Origin: Trichopria drosophilae
Taxonomy: Eukaryota; Arthropoda; Insecta; Hymenoptera; Diapriidae
Direction of reading: 5' to 3'
Assembly (NCBI GenBank): GCA_030407085.1
Contig: CM059584.1
Span: 127,939,001-128,003,000 of the forward strand
Length of the DNA stretch: 64,000 nucleotides
A program made the translations under genes and the position numbers. Positions within the stretch are counted from its first letter, which is position 1. Each line of letters begins with the position of its first letter. The notes below the pieces were generated by a model. It saw only the letters and a list, made by a program, of their open reading frames with translations. It had not been told where the DNA came from and searched no databases. This document shows positions 37,283-47,490 of the stretch, one piece after another.

Positions 37283-37773
37283 TTGTTAAATAATTCTTTT
37301 CACTTCATTACTTACCTGTAATTCACAGTTACTTTTGGATTTTCAAAAATGCAAAAACTGGGAAGATAAATTAGAATCCTTTATATTCCGCATCAAATCA
37401 AACACAAGTGGAATAAACATATCAGAAGAAGTACAACGAAACACATGTACTGCAATATACCGACGATTTTTGTCTCTGAAAGAATATAACATTTCGGAAT
37501 TGGCCCCAATTAATGCGCCTATCACTCTTCTGAGACCAACCGAACCTCTCTATTTGTCCACTAAAGAAGACTATGGGCTTACTCAGGTAATGTCCGTTTT
37601 ATTCTATATTATTTTATTTAATAAATAAAAAACATCTTTTCCAGGTAACACGAGGAGAAATAAAAATTCACTACGTTGAAGGAAATCATGTAACAATGTT
37701 GAACAATGACAAAACTGCAGCTGCCATCGATGGTGATTTCATAGCGGAGATTAATCTAATCGAAAATCCATAG

Positions 37774-39019
37774 CGACGAACGAAATGTAAGAAACCCAAC
37801 GGGCACGAAGGACCCAAATGTTTCTAAAACGTTTTTTAGAATGTTCCAAAAATGTTTCTAAAACGTTTTATGTCTGCAACATGGATGAAACGTTCCGTAA
37901 AAATATATATTTTGCAATAACTTTTACAATTCTTAATGAATTTGCATGAAACTTCGTATACCAAGATATTTTGGGTCGCTGAATCCGAATCTGTCGTCAA
38001 AATGGGAAAATTCAAAATGGCGGATCCAATATGGCGGCTGTAAATTTGCTAAATTTATTAAAATGTGCGGCTCACATTTTTCTTTATACGGAAAACTGAA
38101 AATTGTTACTCGGGGGTTTTCGGGGTCGCTGATTACGAATCTGAAGTTAGATTTTGAAAATTCAAAATGGCGGATCCAAGATGGCCGACCGAAATGCGAA
38201 AAATTACCCAAATTTTATGAAACTGGGCTCTCGGGGGTTTTCGGGGTCGCTGATTATAAATCTGAAATCAGATTTTGAAAATTCAAAATGTCGGTTCCAA
38301 GATGGCCGACATGAATGTAAAAAATTTACTTGATTTTGATGAAAGTTGGTACTCGGGAATTTTTTGGGTCGCTGATTGCGAATTTGAAGTCAGATTTTGT
38401 AAATTCAAAATGGTGGATCCAAGATGGCCGACATAAATGTGAAATATTACTTGATTTTTTAAATGATTAATTAAATGTTAAATGATATATTTTAGGAAAA
38501 AATTGAACCAGCTGTTTAAACAGCTGAAGTGGTTAAAAGAATGATCAGGTTAATAAAACAGGTATAAAAATAAAACAAAACAGAATTTCAAAATATAAAC
38601 GTTCTACACTCTTTTATCAAGCATCGTGTCACATTATACTTACAATTTCAAACATTCCTCATACACCTGTTCGCAATAGTTGGTGTGATACTATTTATCT
38701 TATTGAAGACTTGCAAAAACCTTCTAAAAACACTCACACTCTGCACTCGATTCACTTTTCCTTTTCTGCAGGTAACGATACACACTTTCTTTCATTCTTA
38801 ACGAATGACTTTTAAAGGGATGCTCTACCGTCATTTAAACCGAAAGTTTCATCTGATTTTTCTTTTAAACTTAGTGAAACTATCAGAAATGTTGAAATAT
38901 AAGCTTCCCTTTAAAATATTACATAATATGCATTAAAAACATAATAATCATGTATCGCTACTTTGTACGAAAAAGTCACTAACATAAAGATAAAGATTAC
39001 GTTCGAATTATAATTTCAC
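37774..39019. other. intergenic between the synthase locus and the HCFC1R1-like gene
   Basis: The first part (37790-37900) reads ACCCAACGGGCAC and several GTTTCTAAAACGTTTT-type copies, probably a MITE over the synthase 3' end. A four-unit tandem repeat follows, then AT-rich sequence with no gene. Confidence 0.5.
37955..38460. repeat. four-unit tandem array of the TTCAAAATGGCGGATCC repeat
   Basis: The units (about 120-150 bp) each contain TCGGGGTCGCTGATTACGAA, then AGATTTTGAAAATTCAAAA, then TGGCGGATCCAAGATGGCC. The array is open in two antisense frames (37933-38278), but the translation is just the repeat read through. Units recur singly elsewhere in the window. Confidence 0.8.
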
Positions 39020-39897
39020 TTATAAGTCCATAGGCTCAAGATTTGCAGCAATATCCATCGATTGATTCAAATTCGGAATATTATTGTTGTTGTTGTTCAT
39101 GTTGTTATTGTTGTTGTTATTATTAGCACCATCGTTGTCCTCGTTCAGTCTTGGAGTATCCCTGTTCGGTAAAAGACGTAAATGTCTACTCGGAGGCTCC
39201 CACAGCACCAAGGCCATGGAAGGCCTCTCCCTACAATAAAATATATCATAAACAAATCGAAATCTTCAGAAAATATATACGAAATAATTTATACGCACAG
39301 TTTTGTTAATAAGGCAGGAGGAATAAGCGGTTCTTGTTGAATCTTTTTCAGCTCGTCAGACAGAACTAACCTTGGTTGTCCAGATTCGACTTGATTCGAT
39401 TCTAAGTCTATGTCTATCATTTGGTCAGACTTGTTTCTCAAGTTTTGAGCCAGTTGGGGATTTTGTTCGAAGGAATTAGGACTAATATATAATTCTTGAA
39501 AACTGGCAGCCATTTTTTCTTCAGTTATGAATTGTTTCGCTGGTCGTCTATTATAAAATGTTACTTAATAAAAAGAAATGTGTAATTGTTCAAACGATAC
39601 TTACGAACTGACAATGTCGGGTACATCCAGCTTTCGTTTGTGGTGAACAGCATGTCCGTAGTGTCCCTGTGGTTTCTCTCCTGTGAACCTCACTAAGTCA
39701 GGTTGCTGCATCGAAGGAAGTCTCCAAGGCATTGTCAACGGTGGTATTTGAGGCATGTGCAACCAAGACGTACCTTCTTGCGTCGGGTTTTGCGATTGAG
39801 GGATTATATGCTGAAATATGGACTGGGGTGTGTGCAGATTCGCGCCACCCATTACATTCTGCACCGACGGACGTATCGAAGAATAATGAGCACACAT
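39020..39897 (-). CDS. HCFC1R1-like small protein with Asn tract
   Basis: Three exons on the minus strand: 39897-39605, 39547-39299 and 39230-39020 (753 nt, 250 aa plus stop). Donors are GTAAGT and GTGCGT, the acceptors end ATAATAG and TTGTAG, and the phases agree. Recognisable pieces are HHKRKLDVPDIVSS/RPAKQFITEEKMAASFQEL across the first junction, then ALLTKL/ERPSMALVLWEPP, then RLLPNRDTPRLNEDND. The order of a (K)QFxxEExMA helix, an LxLW motif and an LRLLxxxDTP motif resembles vertebrate HCFC1R1 (HPIP), which binds host cell factor 1 and affects its nuclear export. I see no clear (D/E)HxY HCF-binding tetrapeptide. The last exon carries a tract of about 15 Asn interrupted by Met, from an AAC/AAT repeat. 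The family match is moderate; function is inferred. Confidence 0.72.
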
Positions 39898-40929
39898 TCT
39901 TCAGATTAATGTAACTCAAAGATTGCAAAAACCGATCCAATTTGTGTTAACTTTGTAAACGTAAAGGTTCAACGTAATAAACGTTTGATATTTTTTCGAA
40001 ATATGACAATCCTAAAGATACATACCTTCAGAGATTGTATGTTATTTTAATTGAAATGTGTGTTTTTGAAAAGATTCTTTTTACATTACACTTTTTGAGT
40101 GATCAAATGTTGTAAACAGTATTTATACATCAAGCAATGAAAATAAAACATCAAATTTTATAAGTCGGAGCCATTCAACGAGACTCGTTATATTTTCAAT
40201 TCGTTTGAGACGTTTTTATTCATCTTAGTAAAAGTTTAATATTCCGAGTACATGAAAAACACTGCTGGTGTCGGACAAAAGAAATCGGAGTAGAAAGTAC
40301 CAAAGGCAAATGTCAAGAGTACTTGTGTGTACTTTTTGCACACTTTTGTTACTTCTCGTTCACATTCTAATTCCTTTTACTTTGTGCCTTGGGCCATGGA
40401 CTATGCAAACGTATAGATGCATGAGAGGTGTAGCCTTTCTGAGGTTGCGCAGTAGTGAAACGAAACAACCAATCAGTGCTGGAGCTATTCTGCTTCGCCT
40501 GAAAAATACACTGAAATGTGTCGCCAATGTTGCCAATGTTATTTGACTTTTTCGATATGAAATACTATAATATCATGTTGTTGCAATTTCCTATAAATTG
40601 ATTCTTAATTGACTAAGTTTTCATGAATATAGGCTAAATTTAAAATTCATTTTTTATTTTAAAACGAGCGTTGGAAACTTGTCAAATTTTAACAAAAATT
40701 GCTATTTAATGCATTTCTTTGCAGTAAAGTAACATAAAAATATAAATAATTTTTTGCAACGCTTTAAAAATTACTTTCAACTATGCTTTTAACCCATTAA
40801 GGTCTAAACGGACACATTTTGAGAATCAGTTTAAACGTCGATAATTTGTATATAAAAGTATTTGGAACAATTTTACTCCCACTATTTCTGACGTAAAATT
40901 GTATGCTCTTTCAGAATCTTTTCATAAAA

Positions 40930-41830
40930 TTTCGATAAAATGAAAAGCAAAGAACTTATACACGTTTTTTTTTGTAAAAAAACATGGTTTTTAAAAATTT
41001 ATTTTTCATTCTAACATCCCTTTCACCTGGAAATTGCAAATTTTTTAATTTTCAAAATCCAAAAAGTGTATCAATACATTGTGATAAAATTTGAGAAGGT
41101 TCTTTAACGAATTCTAAGACATTTTTTGTTATTATTATATATATATACACATTTAAAAAATTTGTTAAGTTATAAAAAGATTTTTGAGCATCTAGGCGCC
41201 ATTTTGGACGTCTTCATCTTGAAATTCAAATTAGAGCACGGTACGTTTTAATCCTAAGGATCCATGGACGCGATATTTTCACCTTAGACATGATTCCCAA
41301 TGCAATTTTCAGGTGAAAGTGATGTTTTTTTTTTTTTTTTATATTATTTTACGTCGACTTTTGTGAACCCACATGGGACTAAATCGCGACGGGACCTACA
41401 GTTTATGAAGGTTGAATTCGAACCATCTGAGCTTTGGCGTTATTAGAGAAAGTGATGTTAAAATGAAAAATAAATTTTTGAAAACCATGTTTCTTTACAA
41501 AAAAACGTGTATAACTTTTTTGAATTTTCAAAAAAACCAAAAAGTGTATCAATACATTGTGATAAAATTTGAGAATATTCTTTAACCAATTCTAAGACAT
41601 TTTTGTTCTTAGCAAATTTACTCTAAAGTCTATAGTTTTCAAGAAAAAAATTTGTTAAGTTTTAAAAAGATTTTTAGCTTCTAGGCGCCATTTTGGAAGT
41701 CGCCATCTTGAAATTTAAATTAGAACACAGTACGTTTTAATCCTAAGGGTCCTGGACGCGATATTTTCACCTTAGACATGTTTCCCAATGCAATTTCGAG
41801 GTGCAAGTGATGTTAAAATGAAAAACTAGT
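40930..41830. repeat. duplicated block, two direct copies plus inverse edge
   Basis: About 40975-41318 and 41485-41828 are direct copies. They share AGTGTATCAATACATTGTGA, then AATTCTAAGACATTTTTGTT, then TCTAGGCGCCATTTTGGA and GGACGCGATATTTTCACC. The start of the first copy is also inverse to 41455-41500 (AAAACCATGTTT...). A T run lies at 41325-41340. It is non-coding. Confidence 0.7.
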
Positions 41831-42454
41831 GTTGTGGTGCCTAGCTCGCTTCGCTCGCTCAGAAACTTCGACCCAGTGGAGAGTCGGCTATTCCTTAATA
41901 CTCGTTCGTTTACTAACAGCTTTTAATTATATTATAAAATTATATCGATATTTGGGGGTCCAATAATATTTAGGTCCAAGTGGCTTCGATAGATATGTTA
42001 CAACAATATAATGTTTCTTATACGTATGAAAATTGAAAATGATTAACAACTATGACCTATGGACTGAATCGACGTAAAGTTGAAAATGAGTATTTTCAAA
42101 ACTTCGACCCCGACGACAGGCCAGCCGAAGTATTAATAAATAAAAGTTGCAAAACACTTACTCCATGCACTTGTATTGTAATAGACTATTCGATGCATAT
42201 TACATGTTTACTGTGTTTTACTAATTACTGTCTGTATCATTATGATCTTATATATATACAATATATATACATATAATTCGTCAAAGATATCTTGAAAGTG
42301 TCGAAAAGATCTATGACGGATATCGTATGGATATCTATAAGACATCTTTTAGATATATCGAAATAGTTATTTTCGTATCAAGGGCGTAAAAGGACTTATG
42401 CGCCCGTAGGTGGTCACCGCGCCCGAGGAGCTGGCAAAGACTACCCCTGGGGGG

Positions 42455-42985
42455 TAGGGGGTCGAAACTTCAAAATTTGATGAAAAACTATAGGGTCATT
42501 TTTTTCCGAGGTGGCCAAATTCAATACTTTTTCAGACAATAGTCACAAGCATTTTAAACTAGTTTTTGTGGCATTATCGTTGACTTTAGGAAGAAAATGC
42601 ATAGAACCTTTTTTTGTAGAGAATTTAATGGTCTAACTTTTTTGTCTAAAACATCTGTCAATAAAATTTGTATTTTTACAAAATAAATGCAAAAAACTAC
42701 AAAGAACCCTAATTGTGGCTAATGTTTTTTTTAGTAACGGTTAGATGGATCTGCGCCAAAATCTAATCAGATCTAAGTTATGCCAATAAGACACGCATTA
42801 AAAAAAAAGAATTATCCCGATACGTCTACCCATAAGCGAGATATCGTGGAGACAAAATTCTGCACACGGACGGACGTACAAGATAACGGACGCCAATTTT
42901 TTTATTGTTGATTTGGGTTCCTTAGGGTTTGAAACGTCGACATTTGATGAAAAACTATAGGGTAATTTTTTGGCGGGAGCTGCAA
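42455..42985. repeat. dispersed repeat with direct-repeat ends, copy A
   Basis: Near-identical sequence occurs at both ends of this block: CGAAACTTCAAAATTTGATG... and GAAACGTCGACATTTGATG..., each followed by AAAAACTATAGGGT. It encloses GGATCTGCGCCAAAATCTAA. The inverse-oriented relative is at 58483-59001, and a partial one is at 17265-17325. Confidence 0.65.
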
Positions 42986-43352
42986 CAAAGGCATTTAAAT
43001 GAATTCGAATTTTCAATGCTTCTGAATGCATTTCAATGCACATCTGCATGACAAAAAAAACATTAAAATGCATTAAAATTTCTAATGCTACTGAATGAAT
43101 TTTAATACATTTTTATGGACAGAGAATGGATTTATATGCATTTATATGTATTAGAAAATTCCCAATGCCTGCGAATCGTTTTTCGATTACTGGGACTATA
43201 ATTTTGAATTCAGATTCATGTTCAGCGACCCAAAATACGTCGGAAAACATATTAATAAAATTTTTTCCGGGTGACGTAGTCTTTCGGAAGGTTTACCATT
43301 ATTTCTATTAATTCAAAAATGCGTGAACCTCGGGGGTGCTTACGTCCGGGGG

Positions 43353-43367
43353 CCCCCCCCCCCCCCC
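43353..43367. repeat. C15 homopolymer
   Basis: A C run preceded by GGGGG sits in a small GC-rich island within AT-rich DNA, giving a fold-back G/C structure. Run length may be unreliable in the assembly. Confidence 0.85.
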
Positions 43368-44527
43368 AGACTCCCCGATAGTGTACTAACCTAACCTCCA
43401 ACCCTAAATATATGTGTGTCCATTAAATACACCTTAAGGCCTGACCACAATGAGCAAGTAAGACGTAAAACGTGAACGTAAGATTTTATCTTTATTTATC
43501 TCATGGCAATAATAAAGGGGGCAAATATTCTTATGTACGTTCATAATCTACGTTTACTTATTTATTGTGCTCAGGGCCTTACATTTGGCGTTCTTATAAA
43601 CAACGGGGAAATCCCTCTCTCTGCACCACTAGAGTTGTTGAACATCATACCTTGCAGAAACACATTATGGCCATTTTTATCGCTAATTTATGAGCGTACC
43701 GTTCACATTTTTATAGAGAATTTTCTGCTCTACATTTTTTGTTTGAAACATTGTTTCATACCATTTGTATTTTTCAAAATAAACTCAAAAAGCTAGAAAA
43801 AACCACGTTTTTTGTAGTTTTGCAGTAATCAGGAGGCAAAAATACGCCGAAAAAGTATCTTTCGAAGGGTATAGCAACGTTAACGACACTATCAATAACT
43901 ACATTAGTTAAATTCAAATAATTTTGTAACTGATCAATTTAATTTTTAACTTTTTTATAAGCACTATCAAACATTGCTAATTAATATATTAATTTTTATA
44001 TTATTAAAAATGTCTTCTACACAAGATGAAACATTCAGAGAGTCAATGTGGAATAAAATTCCTTTTTATTTGTAAGGTCATATATGTTACACATGACCAA
44101 GAACAATCTAATTAATTTAACTCGAAAATATTCGAGAAGCTAAAATTGATTTTCCCCGAATATGATAAAATATACAAAAATCTTTAAATATAAATCGAGC
44201 AATTAATGCCTTTCTAGTTCACGAATTCTAGTAAAATTTCACTTTCCGGTACATGTTCAATCCTCGAAACTTCTTTATTTATTGTTTGATTACCTGTAAT
44301 ATGTCAGAAAGCCTTTAAGCAATCTTCAGGTAGTTTTAGTACATTTTGTTTCACAGGTGGTGACAATAATCATGGTACAGTAGACGTTCAATATAAGAAC
44401 CATCGCTATAAGAACCGATCGGTAAAAGAACACTTTTTTTATCTTTACAGTGCCTATGAACATTCCAGATGTATCCCCTCCGTACACTTTTTGCTGGTAT
44501 GAACCGTTCCGCGCATTCCGTCGAGTT

Positions 44528-44580
44528 CGCCTATATATACACACATATACATACATACATATATACATACATACATATAT
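44528..44580. repeat. TA/TACA microsatellite
   Basis: Alternating TATACA and TACATACA units lie near the left end of the Tigger element. Confidence 0.9.
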
Positions 44581-44707
44581 CGTCAATTCTGTACATTTCA
44601 AAAGTTTGGAGTAGGTCTGGTTATGTTAACTCGACACATCACTTAATGTTTTTAAACAAACTTTACAATTTCTTTTGCCAAAAAGGAAGTATTACGATAA
44701 ATAGATT

Positions 44708-45353
44708 TGTTACGTACCAGTCCTGAAAAGGACTTATAGTAACAATTACATATTAAATACACTGGAGTTTTAGGTTTGAACTGTTTATTTATAAAGTACG
44801 TTACGCGGGACGTACATAAAAAATATATCCGAATCGAGGGTGGTAGGTTTCGCGGAATCGTTTAAGTCGCGGTCTTAGTCCGAGATTTTAATGGACTCTG
44901 TCACGGATGGAATTTGACTGAATGGCCTATGAATTTCATCGACCAGGAAACCTCGGGAAAACGATAAGATATCCCGTAGGTACGTGGCTCTAGCTCGTGA
45001 TGGGCCGCTGGACTCGAAGAGAGCCTGATAAGACTTTCGTAAGAAGTCTGAAAAAGTTCTCGTGTTTCGAGATCGGATGTGTATTTAGATATCGTCTATA
45101 CGTTTGATGCGTCGCTGTCGAAAGAAAGCGGCGAATCGAACTAGATCGATTAAATATTTAATTAGGCGTTTATCGCCGAAAATATGTTAACGTGATGTTC
45201 CGATAGTGTCGTAAACGGAAATGCTCCAACAGCCCATCTCGGTATCTAAAGCTGAAGTTTACGGAAATCGTTGTTTGTCCGGAACAACTATTATTACATT
45301 AGAATTACACAATTATGATTATATTAGAAGATGGCGCAGCCACGTACGTGACA
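44708..45353. mobile_element. solo LTR nested in the Tigger element
   Basis: The sequence starts TGTTACGTAC and ends GTACGTGACA (TG...CA, with inverted-repeat tips). It is flanked by GATT on both sides (44704-44707 and 45354-45357). 646 bp with no internal coding region and a 4-bp duplication fit a Gypsy-type solo LTR left by LTR-LTR recombination. It separates the Tigger 3' end from the transposase stop. Confidence 0.7.
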
Positions 45354-45424
45354 GATTAATTACTAAGTCAATATATAAACGGATCATTAAAAATAAAACA
45401 TTAATTATTAAAAATTTTCTATAA

Positions 45425-47132
45425 TTAATTGAACCTTGATTTGGCCAATTTGTCCTCCGTCATTACTGCAGCAACGTATTCTGCCATACTACCTATCTCC
45501 AGCAAATTATCCGAGGTTATATCCCACCGAGTCATCAGCCACTTGTACAAGTTACGAGCTCCTTCGTAAGCTTCGATTGCTGACACTTGTGCCGGCTCTT
45601 TAGTATCACCTGCTTCGTCACAGTTTTCATTGTTTTCAGTCTCCAATCCATCTCCCGTCTCTTCATCTTCATTATCCATTTGATCGTCTCTCATTTCAGC
45701 TGTCACCTCCTCTATCGTCTGAACCTTCCAGCCTGGATCACGAATATCACTGTCCAACCATTCGGTTATTTCTTCAGCAGACAGTGGTACTTGCATGGCG
45801 TGAGATGCCAACTCCATAATTTCATGAACTGAATTTTCTTCGTCACAATTTGATTGAATATCTAAAAGATTCTTCCATGCATGGTGTAACGTATCTTTTG
45901 TTACACTATTCCAAGCCACCGAAAGGCTTTTCATGCAATCTACAAGATTCCATTTTTTCACAAAATTCAAATAATTTGCATTAATTTCGGTGGATTCTTG
46001 TTGAATAAAAAATTCTCGAAGATAGGATTTTTTGTAGTGCCTTTTCATAGCTACTATTACTCCTTGAACCATGGGCTGGATTAAGGATGTTACGTTGGGG
46101 GGTAAAAATTTGACAATACAGCAAGAATCCACTGCGTTTAACTCCTCTGCACTCGGGTGAGAAGGAGCGTTGTCAAGAAGTAATAAAAACTTTTCATTGG
46201 GGTCCAGCATTCTATCTTTAATGGTTGGAAGAAAAATATTCGTAAACCACAGCATGAATGTACTTTTATCCATCAAGCTATTTTTTTGATGCGTGTAATT
46301 TATTGGCAAAACTTCCAACCCTTCGAAGTAACTAGGTGACGCAAATTTCCCAACCATAAGAAGGGGGATTTTATGGTCACCTGAGGCATTGGCGCAATTG
46401 ATTAACGTCACCCTATCCTTCGCCACTTTGAATCCAGCAACATTTTTTTCGCAGCGCGAGGCCATGGTTTTCTTTGGGAGTTGCTTCCAATTCAAGCCGG
46501 TTTCGTCAGCGTTATAAATATGGCTAAATTTTATATTTTCTTCCCTTATGAAAGTTTGGATTTCTCTACAAAACTGTGCTGCACCATCTGAATCTGCCAC
46601 TAATTTTTCACCATGAATCCCGATATGCCTAATATTAAATCGAGCTTTGAATTTTTGAAGCCATCCGGAACTCGCTGTAAAGGTAGTCTTGCCAAATAAA
46701 TTTTCATTGATTTTTAAGGCATTTTCTTGCAGTAGGGGTCCAGATATTGCAATTCCAGCTTCCCGGTTTTGGCAAAACCAGCTGTACAAAATCGTTTCCA
46801 TCAAGGAACCTTCCGCAGCTGAAAATCGTTTCGACTGTTTCTTCGGATGTTTATGCAACAGAAGTTGGTTCCTGTCAAGAATCACAGTTTTCATTTTTAA
46901 TATTTTGGCGATTGTCGATCTTCCTACTCCGTACAAATTGGCGAGCTCTTGTTGTTTGTGCCCATTATCTAACTGTCGAATTATTTCGACTTTTTGAGGA
47001 AAAGTTAAACTTTGCCGTTTTTTCGCTGAAAATATATTATAGAAATAAAAACGTGCATTGCAAACTACGAAATGTATCATTGTTAACGTTTTCACACTCA
47101 CTAGTAGTACTTGGGTATTGATTTTCAGACAT
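45425..47132 (-). CDS. Tigger/pogo transposase, catalytic triad damaged
   Basis: The main frame runs from 47025 to 45425. A short first exon at 47132-47102 (MSENQYPSTT plus one base) joins it in phase across a 76 bp intron (A/GTGAGT ... ATTTTCAG), giving 543 aa. The open frame extends further upstream, but the spliced start gives the usual TKKRQSLTFPQKVEIIRQL opening. Domains are a psq-type helix-turn-helix (about residues 12-60), a CENP-B-type DNA-binding domain (KFKARFNIRHIGIHGEK near its end) and a DDE core. The first Asp is in HIYNADETGLNW and the second in LLLLDNAPSHPSAEEL. The third Asp, normally IQPMDQGV, is Val (IQPMVQGV, near 46070). An acidic C-terminal tail is present. It is an intact frame but probably not catalytic. 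Confidence 0.88.
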
Positions 47133-47490
47133 GTTGATGAAATCGAAAATAAAATCGGAGATATGTATTTATGCACACTCAAATCGAGTAGGTTATGTTT
47201 ACTTTTTCCACAAGACTGGATGAACATGAAACGCTTGGAACAGACCGGTCAAAGAGAAATGCTGAGGCAAGAGAAGGGGAAGCATCAATTCACCTCCAAT
47301 GGTTCTTATATCGGCGCTTGACGGGGAAGCTCGGAACGGACGTACATATAGTTCCATAGTTCTTATATCGAGCGTCTATTTAAATGCATTTACGCTCCAC
47401 ACCGGATTGGTAGGTACAAATGTTGTCAAGTGGGTCACTTGTGCATCACGTGATTATTCCTCCCCCAGCTGCGCAACGATTCACCTTACA

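Larger units (their letters stand above)
30752..37328 (+). other. 6.6 kb intron 13 filled with fold-back repeats
   Basis: The donor CAG/GTGAGT and acceptor AATTCACAG join phase 0 thioesterase exons. The intron contains at least three inverted-repeat blocks (31280-32370, 32568-33450, 34640-35645), a pogo-type MITE (35889-36118) and a CCCAGATAACA element (36310-37282). A G run lies near 33708-33719. No independent gene is supported. Confidence 0.7.
29340..37773 (+). pseudogene. acyl carrier protein and thioesterase, exons 12-15
   Basis: Exon 12 encodes the carrier protein with the phosphopantetheine Ser in ELGLDSMMGVEIKQ. After the A8 run at 29512-29519 the frame shifts by one base, and the thioesterase then begins (SGMQLLIHSIGIEQ, VILIPGIEGYGSVF). 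Exon 13 carries the nucleophile motif FVIVGYSFGTIIAIELV. Exon 14 has CKNWEDKLESFIF, and exon 15 the catalytic His in IHYVEGNHVTML, ending at TAG 37773. The thioesterase would release the finished fatty acid. All its visible catalytic landmarks remain, although two exons lie 6.6 kb downstream. No obvious AATAAA is seen right after the stop. Confidence 0.8.
39898..44375. other. upstream of the HCFC1R1-like gene; repeats, no further gene
   Basis: The first 300-400 bp should hold the promoter of the minus-strand gene, but no core element is obvious. Beyond lie a TTAACCCATTAAGG repeat end (40788), a duplicated block (40930-41830), a dispersed repeat (42455-42985), a C15 run (43353-43367) and AT-rich sequence. 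The open frame at 40268-40546 begins in plausible 5' territory of the opposite strand, but its product has only a hydrophobic stretch and no family match. Confidence 0.5.
44378..47380 (-). mobile_element. complete Tigger/pogo-family DNA transposon
   Basis: The left end (CAGTAGACGTTCAATATAAG) and the inverse of the right end (AATAGACGCTCGATATAAG) form short terminal inverted repeats, flanked on both sides by TA (44376-44377, 47381-47382), the Tc1/mariner-type target duplication. Length is about 3.0 kb. It holds a single transposase gene on the minus strand, a TACA-type microsatellite (44528-44580) and a nested solo LTR (44708-45353). Confidence 0.85.

Noticed and set aside
37933..38278. Overlapping open frames on both strands with similar-looking peptides
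   Set aside because: Both read through a tandem non-coding repeat; the peptide similarity comes from repeat units.
45587..47121. Plus-strand open frames of 80-124 codons
   Set aside because: They are antisense to the Tigger transposase and have no independent motifs.
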